Below are positions 39,383-46,317 of a DNA stretch of 46,317 nt, in pieces. The stretch covers positions 1 through 46,317 of IMG/VR virus record IMGVR_UViG_3300021962_000188, one strand, 5' to 3'. The notes under the pieces were generated by a model. That model was not told the DNA's origin. It made no database searches and saw only the letters and a list, made by a program, of their open reading frames with translations. The position numbers and the translations under genes are program-made. How positions within the stretch are numbered: the stretch's first letter is position 1; every line of letters starts with the position of its first letter. The DNA comes from a virus.

Positions 39383-42268
39383 CTATCGCTTGTAGTTCCC
39401 ATATTCACGCTTTAATTGCTCTACATCTCTTAGAGCCTCGGCAAGATCGGGGTCTTCTGCAATTAATGTTTTCTTAGCCATGCTATATCGATCCGATATC
39501 TCTTTTTTAATAATTGCCTGTGCAGCGCCAAGATTGGTAAGAGCCTTTTCCTCTAGGTTTGGTCCAAGATTTTCAATTGCCTTTGCTAATATTCCATCTT
39601 GGGTAGCCAGTTCAATCCAGCGGTTGTACTGAGTGGCAGACAATTCAATACCCTCAATACTCTTATCTGGGCCATCAAGTGGAACACCATACTCAACCAA
39701 TACAGCGTGAGCTGGGCTAAACTTTCCATCAGCTAACTTGAATGGGTTAAACATTTCATAAAGGTTACCTTTTCCAACCTTTTGTACGTCACCAGTAATT
39801 GGGTCATACTGACGTGGCAAGCTATCGGATGTCAAAGAATTGCGAGACTTGTAGTAATTGACAGCCTCATAGAATCCACGCACAGCCGCATCCATACCAG
39901 AAAACTCTGTACTCATTTTCTCTGGCATTGTATTTGATCTGGTTGGGTCTACAATGCGTTCAACAGATGCCACAAATGAACTATGAGCGCCTAATGGGGA
40001 GCCACCAACAGCAAACTCTGTTACTTGTTTGCTTGTGTTTTTAATAAAATCATAAAGTTTTGATGGGCCATCTTTAGAGCCAGATGTAAATATTTTTACA
40101 ACCTCATTAAGTCCTTGGATCGCTGGCTGCTCTGATAAGTATTGATATACACCAAGAGCAGAACCCATTGCCATCTTGTCTAAATCAGATCCACGTCTAG
40201 TCAACTGTGCATACTCACCAGCCGTAGCACCGATTCCAAGCAATGTAGCAATTGGCTCTAGGCCAGCATAAGAAATATATACTTTGTCTGGGCCATATTT
40301 AACTGACGTAATCTTTTCAAACTCAGCCAACAAGTCTGGGTCAACGTCAGACTTGTTAAACATAAATGAAAATGGCTGCCATCCAGTTCCCTCTAGCGCC
40401 TTCTTATCTTCTCCACGCATTGGGCCATAGCCTGTCAACTTACCTTCAAATACACCAGCACTTACTGAATACATCATTGCACCGCCAAGGGTAACACGAG
40501 CCATTGCTTGGTCTCTGCGAATACCGCCAGCATTGTAGTCTCCCCAGAATCGTGGGCTTGCAAAGTTTAAGCCTGGAGTTCTAGCAAATGCCTCTAGAGC
40601 AATGTTGGTTGGGGTCTTAATAAATGGTACAAATATCTTAATTAATGGATATTGAGCAACTGACTGCATACCCTGTAATGATTTCTCTAGTTCACGAGTA
40701 AACGTAACTGTACGAGATACAGCCTTAGCGGCCTCATCAACATCTGGGGTAGGATTAGCAAGCAAGCTGGCAGTTAAGTCGGATGCTTGTTTAGCTGCAT
40801 CGTCTGGAGACAAGCCTGTTTGTATTAACTTCTTATACATTCTATCGCCCTCTCGGACTGCAAGAGCATTCAATTCCATACGATAGCCAACTGCTTTGTA
40901 GAACTCATCCTCTGCCATAAGCGCTCTGCCAGGCAATGTAACGAACTTGCCCCAATAACGTAACGCATTACTAAAGGCTTTGCCTGTCTCAGAGTCACCA
41001 AAGTCAATGTCAAATGCATCTCGCCCAACTCGGCCAGTTTCAATCTTAGTGAATGGATCGGTTGACGTATTCTTGACAAATGCAGTAGCAGCTATTTCTC
41101 CACCTTCTCTGATACCTTGCAAGAACCCAGCAGCTTGAGCATATACCTCATTCATTGAGATAGCCTCTTCGCCACCCTTGAAAAATAGGTTTCTGCCTTT
41201 TCCTATAAAGGATGCAACGGCTCGCTCTGGCATCTGTAATGCGCCAAAGAATAAGTTACCCGCAATATTCTTTGCGTGGGTTACTGGGCTAGACAATAGA
41301 CCATTAATCCAAGTTGAGAACCATATGTCTTTCAATGTCCCAGATATTGTTTTTTCTGCAAGGTCTCCCATAGCAGATTTGCTTGATAGGGCTGTGTACT
41401 TGTTAGCCAAATCAAATGCAGAATTAATACCACCGGCTTCAGTCATGAGACCAGAAAGCATCTCACCTCTATTTACTGATGACTGTCTAGCTTGGGAGAA
41501 GATACCGAGGGATCTAGCAATATCAATTTGCCTACCCTTGACGGCCTTAACAACAACTCCTTCATAAGCAATGGCCTGTAAAAACTGAGAGGATAAATCA
41601 TCTGTTAATTCACCATCTTTTTTGGCTTGCTTAACTTTTAACCCAAGGTCATAGGTTCTCTTGCTGGCATCAGACTGAACCAACAGCATCTTGTATGCTT
41701 TGCCGTAGTCAGCCTCTGTGGCCACGCTTGGATCTAGCAGTCTGGCAACAAATGCCTCATCGTATCCTTCAGCGGATGCCTTAGCAGCAAAATCTGTATA
41801 GCTAATTCTTTCAAACTTATCTGCGCCAACTGACCTAGCAACAGCCTCAATGTGCTGTTTAAAAGTGTCTGGGCCATCAATTAAATCTAGATTAAATACA
41901 GTCTCCGGCACACCAGCTGCAACCTCTGTTGGTGTGGGTGAGGGTTTACCCGTAGTCGGCATGGATGGGGTAGCTTTTTCAATAGCCTCTGCCTGTGCTG
42001 GTTTGGCCTCTTTAATGACTGTATAAGGGCCTACTTTCCCTGTCTCTGTACCTTCGGGTAGGATAGGTCTTTCTGTGCGCTTAGGAGCCTTTTTAACTGC
42101 CCTCCTAATCATTGATTCAAACCCAGCTACTAGAGTTGGCTCAAACTCAGGATTCTGATCTGTTAGCGCAACTGGGTCTACTGGCTCGGATTCTGGTGGC
42201 AGCGCAGCAACATCTTGCTCTACTGTAGAGAGCTCATCTAAGCGCTCGTTTAATGGCTTTATAGACAT
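39383..42268 (-). CDS. large internal virion protein (961 aa)
   Basis: The N-terminal 110 residues are acidic and Pro-rich (disordered). Two or three hydrophobic Gly-rich stretches follow (WINGLLSSPVTHAKNIAGNLFFGAL near 320; RVTLGGAMMYSVSAGVFEG near 595). The rest is helical, including DEFYKAVGYRMELNALAVREGDRMY. This mix is seen in very large phage proteins ejected with DNA. No protease or transglycosylase motif is evident. Its ATG overlaps the stop of the 702-aa gene. It belongs to the segment with GGCC sites. Confidence 0.65.
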   Translation of the reverse strand: MSIKPLNERLDELSTVEQDVAALPPESEPVDPVALTDQNPEFEPTLVAGFESMIRRAVKKAPKRTERPILPEGTETGKVGPYTVIKEAKPAQAEAIEKATPSMPTTGKPSPTPTEVAAGVPETVFNLDLIDGPDTFKQHIEAVARSVGADKFERISYTDFAAKASAEGYDEAFVARLLDPSVATEADYGKAYKMLLVQSDASKRTYDLGLKVKQAKKDGELTDDLSSQFLQAIAYEGVVVKAVKGRQIDIARSLGIFSQARQSSVNRGEMLSGLMTEAGGINSAFDLANKYTALSSKSAMGDLAEKTISGTLKDIWFSTWINGLLSSPVTHAKNIAGNLFFGALQMPERAVASFIGKGRNLFFKGGEEAISMNEVYAQAAGFLQGIREGGEIAATAFVKNTSTDPFTKIETGRVGRDAFDIDFGDSETGKAFSNALRYWGKFVTLPGRALMAEDEFYKAVGYRMELNALAVREGDRMYKKLIQTGLSPDDAAKQASDLTASLLANPTPDVDEAAKAVSRTVTFTRELEKSLQGMQSVAQYPLIKIFVPFIKTPTNIALEAFARTPGLNFASPRFWGDYNAGGIRRDQAMARVTLGGAMMYSVSAGVFEGKLTGYGPMRGEDKKALEGTGWQPFSFMFNKSDVDPDLLAEFEKITSVKYGPDKVYISYAGLEPIATLLGIGATAGEYAQLTRRGSDLDKMAMGSALGVYQYLSEQPAIQGLNEVVKIFTSGSKDGPSKLYDFIKNTSKQVTEFAVGGSPLGAHSSFVASVERIVDPTRSNTMPEKMSTEFSGMDAAVRGFYEAVNYYKSRNSLTSDSLPRQYDPITGDVQKVGKGNLYEMFNPFKLADGKFSPAHAVLVEYGVPLDGPDKSIEGIELSATQYNRWIELATQDGILAKAIENLGPNLEEKALTNLGAAQAIIKKEISDRYSMAKKTLIAEDPDLAEALRDVEQLKREYGNYKR

Positions 42269-44376
42269 TATTTATTATCCTCTTGTTGCACAGCAGCACC
42301 ACCAGCGCCAATGGCAAATAATGGTTGACCTTTAGTTAATACTGATTCTTTCATTTTAGGGGTAACGTCAATATATTGAACAGATGGATTATCGCCAGCT
42401 AGAGCCTTAATTGCGTCAACCTTAGTTGCATATGAGTTGTAATTTATTCCATCACCAGAATCAACAAGGTATTTTCCATTTTCAAATATGATTTGATTTT
42501 CAATGTTTACATTGCTTGTTGTTATGTTGGTCATGCCAGTTTTAGCATCCCACTTTTTGGCATACTTGTCTAAGAATTTGGGTAGGATTTGGTCATAAAA
42601 CTTTTTCATTCCTTCGCCACCGACTTGCAAATCCAATCCGTCATAACTATGCTCATTTCCTGATTTATTAGCAAAGTCATCTTTAACCTTTTCGGCTAAG
42701 TCTTTTCCTACATACTCATCTAAATTTCTTAAATCAGGAACTGTTTTATATATTGCTAGTTTGCCGTTTTTATCAGTAGCCTGAATAGTAAAAACAGACT
42801 GATCTCTTTTAATAGTAATGTCTTGAATTTGTTTGCTCAAATCATAACGCTCGGCCTGAGTCTTTCCAGTAGTAAATGCTACTCGGTCATAGCCACCTTC
42901 CGCGGCTAACTGAATAGCACGTTTCATAGCAAGTTCATGCCATGTGGTTTTGAATGGAGCATCTGGTACAGTTCCCATTTGCTTTAAAAGCTCATCTTTT
43001 TTGCGCCATAAAGCAGAAAACTTTTCTTCATCAACAATCTGATTTGTTACTGGATCTCTAATATCAGCTAGATTTGACATTTGCTCCTCAATGTCAAGAA
43101 TCTGTTTTTCAACTTCTAGATTTTTGTATCCTCTTTTGCGCCCAGTTTGGTGCCAATCAGACTGTACCTCTTCTACGAATAGCACTTTCTTGCCGTCAGT
43201 ATCTACTCGGTCATTGACTCGGAGATGGGCTAGGATATTGGGTTGGTCAAAGTGGCTCGATTGATAGGTCTGTGATTTTATTTGGTCTTTTAGTGATTGT
43301 GCCGCTTCCTCTGCTTTATCTCTAAGTTTTCTTGATTCTGCAACTTTTTGATACAACGCAGCGTTGTTAGGGTCTCCAGGATTTAACTCACTTGCAGATT
43401 TCCATTGCTCCATTAAATTAGCAGTTTGTAACCTTAAATCCCCCGCCACTTTTTGAGCAGAGTCTAATTCAGTTTGCCCACGAGTAGGCAAAGTCAACAA
43501 TATCTCTCGATAGTTCTCGCCACCTGGTAAAGTGTATTTAGAGAACTTAGGCAACTCACCGCTATATGTTGCTGTTTTGTTATCAAGATTTACCTCTTGC
43601 ACATCAACTCGGTTCTTGTCCAAGAACTCTTGAACCTCAGCCTTAGTAACGGATTTCTTGGATTTTAAGAAGTCATCTAACCCAGTCCATTTAATCTCTT
43701 CTGGCTTTACTCCGGGTGTCTTCTCAATCTGTTTTAAGAACTGCTCACCAGTTCCCTTGGGTTGTTGGATAGAATTAACTGCCTCTTTAGCTGCTGAGTA
43801 AAAGCCAAGTTCGCCAACACCCTCGCCTACCATCTGCGTACTCATGCCAACTGGCATATTCTTGGTGGCTTTTACAGCCTTGGTAGCGCCTTTAACCACC
43901 TTTGGCACATCTAGCAATCCTGGTGCTGGCAAGAACTCCCCAACAGCTTGTGCTACATCAACTGTCTTTTGGCGCTCTGCTGCATTTGGTGCGTTAGCTG
44001 GTACAACTTGTGGCAAGGTATTGCTTTGCAAAACCTCTTCAGAAGTTGGGAACATACGCTTTCCCATTACAGCCTCTGCACCTTCTTGATTAATCAAGTC
44101 AACAATAGAGCGGATGTCTCCAGGCAATCCAATCGCAGCGCCTGTAGCACCACGCATTGCGCCAGCCAAGGTATCCAATAAAGCAATTAATGGCTTATCT
44201 AAACCGCCAGCCTTTGCTGACTGTTGAGGAGTAACACCAGCTCTGCCAAGACGAACCCCAGTTTGTGGAACGTCAGACGTTATTGGCCCAGCAGCCAACA
44301 TCGTATCCTCTACAGGCATCTCGGTTGGCAAGACAAAGTCTTTAGCCAAGTCATCCATAAATCGCTGGTCAATCAT
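42268..44376 (-). CDS. polyvalent-type internal protein (702 aa)
   Basis: Residues about 60-190 include a hydrophobic segment (LIALLDTLAGAMRGATGAAIGLPG). From about 215 there is a conserved block: GTGEQFLKQIEKTPGVKPEEIKWTGLDDFL, KFSKYTLPGGENYREILLTLP, VEEVQSDWHQTGRKRGY, PFKTTWHELAMKRAIQLAAEGGYDRVAFTTGKTQAERYDL, and FYDQILPKFLDKYAKKW. These motifs (E-x-Q-S-D-W-H and the TTG-Q-ER-DLS element) occur in large polyvalent proteins of phages and conjugative elements thought to enter the host with the DNA. Enzymatic activity is unknown. It overlaps both neighbours. Confidence 0.7.
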   Translation of the reverse strand: MIDQRFMDDLAKDFVLPTEMPVEDTMLAAGPITSDVPQTGVRLGRAGVTPQQSAKAGGLDKPLIALLDTLAGAMRGATGAAIGLPGDIRSIVDLINQEGAEAVMGKRMFPTSEEVLQSNTLPQVVPANAPNAAERQKTVDVAQAVGEFLPAPGLLDVPKVVKGATKAVKATKNMPVGMSTQMVGEGVGELGFYSAAKEAVNSIQQPKGTGEQFLKQIEKTPGVKPEEIKWTGLDDFLKSKKSVTKAEVQEFLDKNRVDVQEVNLDNKTATYSGELPKFSKYTLPGGENYREILLTLPTRGQTELDSAQKVAGDLRLQTANLMEQWKSASELNPGDPNNAALYQKVAESRKLRDKAEEAAQSLKDQIKSQTYQSSHFDQPNILAHLRVNDRVDTDGKKVLFVEEVQSDWHQTGRKRGYKNLEVEKQILDIEEQMSNLADIRDPVTNQIVDEEKFSALWRKKDELLKQMGTVPDAPFKTTWHELAMKRAIQLAAEGGYDRVAFTTGKTQAERYDLSKQIQDITIKRDQSVFTIQATDKNGKLAIYKTVPDLRNLDEYVGKDLAEKVKDDFANKSGNEHSYDGLDLQVGGEGMKKFYDQILPKFLDKYAKKWDAKTGMTNITTSNVNIENQIIFENGKYLVDSGDGINYNSYATKVDAIKALAGDNPSVQYIDVTPKMKESVLTKGQPLFAIGAGGAAVQQEDNK

Positions 44377-45992
44377 TTTTGAATAATCCTTACTTGTCTC
44401 ATAATCTTTTTGCGAATATCTTCGTTATCAATGCCAGCTCGTTTTAAATCTGCATCAGTCCATTTTTCGTTATATTCAATTTTATTATCTGTAGAAACTC
44501 TTTTAAGCTCTTCTCTAGCTGTTGTTTTTGCAGTAACAACATCAGAAATTTCTTTCTGTTTAACAAGAGTTTGGGCAGCATCCATAGCATTAAATGCTGT
44601 TCCAGTATCTAATGCAGTTTGTTTCATTTGAGCTAATGTTGCTTTTGCTCTAGATGATTTTGCTTTGGAATCCTCAAGACCTGGAGACATCGGATCATTA
44701 ATGCCAAGAGTGTTGTCAATAAACTGTCTAGCAGCGCCCATGTCTTTCTCGTTGCCACGAGCAATTTTTTTGAGAGTGTTTGCCTGTCTCCAAGATATCT
44801 GACCATTCTTAGCAAGGGTATCTATGTCATTCTCGCCCAACTTACCTCTGTCAGCCTGTGACTCAAATGTTCCATAGTTCTGTGGATTAGCACCAGCCAA
44901 ATCACCATTGAGCCAAGCCTTGCGCTTTTCGTCTGGCAACGTAATGCCTAATGCTTTAGTCCTTCTGTAAGCCTCTGAGCCACTAATTTTGCCAGCATAT
45001 AAATCATCTTCAATCGTATTTAATTCATCAACATTTTTTGATGCATTTAACTTACTAGCACGATCCCACATAACAGCTTCTTCACCAGCTCTTTCAATAT
45101 ATGCTTTCTTGAGCCTATCTCTATCAATTGTTTTCATTACTTCTGACAACTTACCAAAGTTACCAGACTCAATGAGTTTAATTGCTTGGGATGGGGTATC
45201 GGCAAATGTAGGGCTTAGCGTGTAATCAACAACAGCGTTCAATACTCTTTTATTAAAGTCTTCTCTGGTTGATTTAACAAACTCAGGATTTCCTGTTTCC
45301 ATAGCAATGTCAAATACTCTAACACGCTCAAGTTGTATACGATTTGCTAATATTTTTGGATCGTTTTCTGCTTTTAACGTATCAGCAATAATTGTTGCTG
45401 ACGATGCTATTAAATTATCAGCCAAAGCAATTTTTTCCTGAACAACAATCTTTGCATAATTTTCAGTAGCTTTGACATATACTGCATTGCCAGCGGTAGC
45501 CATTGAGCTTCTGAACTTTAAACCTTCTTCAGCATCTACAGCGCTAATTGCTCTAGCATATCCAGAAGTTAATGATTTAATTGTTGTTTGCACCTCATTT
45601 AAACCAAGCGCACCAGTATCTAAAGATGCACTTAATCTAGATAATTCTTGACGGCCAATAACCTCTAATTCATTCCGCAACTGACCAGCTTGTACTTTTC
45701 TAGCGGCATCACCAAATACTGTGCCTGGTTGTGCAAACAGATCAGATGGACTTTTGCCTTCTTTCATAGCCGTCATTACTTGCTCTGCGCTAGGCATATT
45801 CTCAGCGCCATACTGCAAGCCTTCTCTTTGTGCTTTTTCGGCAGCCTCTTTAAATGCAAACCCAGCCAACCGATCCAAGGCAGAATTAATCCCCTGAGTC
45901 ATGGCTACAGACTCTTTAATGTTGGCAAAGTCTAGACGTGGAACATCTGCTGGCAAATAGCCAGTTGGTTGGTAGCGTGGAAGTTCTGCCAT
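44373..45992 (-). CDS. internal virion protein, helical (539 aa)
   Basis: It begins MAELPRYQPTGYLPADVPRLDFANIKE, then almost entirely long helices of Ala, Lys, Glu and Leu (EAAEKAQREGLQYGAENM; KVQAGQLRNELEVIGRQEL; NRIQLERVRVFDIAMETGNPEF). It has no membrane segment. The opening and helical body resemble internal core proteins (T7 gp15-like role) of podophages. It sits between the smaller N-terminal ejection gene (45996 onward) and the polyvalent protein, in the order expected for an ejectosome. Confidence 0.62.
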   Translation of the reverse strand: MAELPRYQPTGYLPADVPRLDFANIKESVAMTQGINSALDRLAGFAFKEAAEKAQREGLQYGAENMPSAEQVMTAMKEGKSPSDLFAQPGTVFGDAARKVQAGQLRNELEVIGRQELSRLSASLDTGALGLNEVQTTIKSLTSGYARAISAVDAEEGLKFRSSMATAGNAVYVKATENYAKIVVQEKIALADNLIASSATIIADTLKAENDPKILANRIQLERVRVFDIAMETGNPEFVKSTREDFNKRVLNAVVDYTLSPTFADTPSQAIKLIESGNFGKLSEVMKTIDRDRLKKAYIERAGEEAVMWDRASKLNASKNVDELNTIEDDLYAGKISGSEAYRRTKALGITLPDEKRKAWLNGDLAGANPQNYGTFESQADRGKLGENDIDTLAKNGQISWRQANTLKKIARGNEKDMGAARQFIDNTLGINDPMSPGLEDSKAKSSRAKATLAQMKQTALDTGTAFNAMDAAQTLVKQKEISDVVTAKTTAREELKRVSTDNKIEYNEKWTDADLKRAGIDNEDIRKKIMRQVRIIQK

Positions 45993-45995
45993 AAT

Positions 45996-46317
45996 TTATG
46001 CCGTAGCAAAGTTAGGTGTTGATTGCATAGTTCCACCACCACCTCCACCACCTCCTCCACCACCACCGCTAGGAGCGCCACCAATCTTGGCATAAGTAAA
46101 TGCTGCTTGACCCAACTTACCAGCGGCATCAAAGTATCCAGCCTGTTCAGCAATTTGTCCAGCGCCTTCATATAGACTTGCTTGAATCAAACCGCTACGT
46201 TTTGCCATATCTGCATTTTGCAAAGCAAACGTAAATTCTTTGCCACCTTTGGTATTGTTAATTGCTTGGATTAATCCAGCTGATCCCTCAAAGCCTTGTG
46301 TGCCACCAGCAAATCCA
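45996..46317 (-). CDS. internal virion protein, C-terminal part (cut by right edge)
   Basis: An open frame enters from the right edge; no start is visible. The product reads GFAGGTQGFEGSAGLIQAIN onward through ALQNADMAKRSGLIQASLYEGAGQIAEQAGYFDAAGKLGQ and ends in a run of twelve Gly before TMQSTPNFATA. Helical Ala/Gln-rich segments with a Gly-rich end suit a T7 gp14-type ejection protein. Position directly before the 539-aa gene supports this. The TTG at 46223 is not a likely start because coding continues upstream. Confidence 0.6.
   Translation of the reverse strand, partial: GFAGGTQGFEGSAGLIQAINNTKGGKEFTFALQNADMAKRSGLIQASLYEGAGQIAEQAGYFDAAGKLGQAAFTYAKIGGAPSGGGGGGGGGGGGTMQSTPNFATA

Overview
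The window is tailed-phage DNA (Caudoviricetes) with a short-tailed, podovirus-like gene set. It holds a small and a large terminase subunit, portal, scaffold, an HK97-fold type coat protein, tail adaptor and tube proteins, fibres, ejection-type proteins, a T7-like replisome and a lysis cassette. I see no integrase, repressor, tRNA, CRISPR array or phage RNA polymerase, and the promoters I can find look like host sigma-70 sites. The M15-type endolysin and 3TM-type holin fit a Gram-negative host. The host cannot be named from the sequence. Tail genes with these N-terminal modules and small basic proteins of this kind are typical of planktonic (freshwater or marine) phages.  Layout: (i) about 8.36 kb down to 1 (minus strand): terminase small and large subunits, a hypothetical, portal, two small proteins, scaffold, coat protein, a fibre, and a tail-tip gene cut by the left edge. 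(ii) 8.33-9.06 kb: divergent control region. (iii) 9.06-11.6 kb (plus): a compact early operon of a 33-aa membrane peptide, a predicted amidoligase and a class II glutamine amidotransferase, closed by a strong terminator. (iv) 11.6-12.13 kb: repeat-rich gap with a 12-bp iteron-like array, the best origin candidate. (v) 12.1-23.97 kb (plus): small early genes, primase-helicase, DNA polymerase A, SSB, FEN-type exonuclease, PD-(D/E)XK-like nuclease, DEDD exonuclease with zinc ribbon, a DUF3310 protein and an adenosylcobalamin-dependent ribonucleotide reductase, ending at a UUCG-loop terminator. (vi) 37.7-24.04 kb (minus): tail-tip and fibre genes, small basic proteins, adaptor, tube/needle protein, three ejection-type proteins, a tail-anchored coiled-coil protein, holin and endolysin. 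(vii) 46.3-37.72 kb (minus): a second fibre gene with a T7 gp17-like N-terminus, plus four large internal-virion or polyvalent-type genes.  The most important structural observation concerns region vii. The first 127 bases of the window recur exactly at 37520-37646, and 177 of the first 180 match, in the same frame with no gaps. The four-base site GGCC appears nowhere in 1-37786 by my reading, but about 21 times in 37787-46317. The simplest explanation is that 1-37519 is one complete circularly closing phage genome (about 37.5 kb) and that the rest belongs to a different phage, joined through a shared tail-tip module by the assembler or by real recombination. The left-edge partial gene would then be completed by 37519..37061.  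The most interesting biology is the amidoligase plus glutamine amidotransferase pair. It looks like a self-contained early operon that makes amide or peptide bonds on an unknown target.
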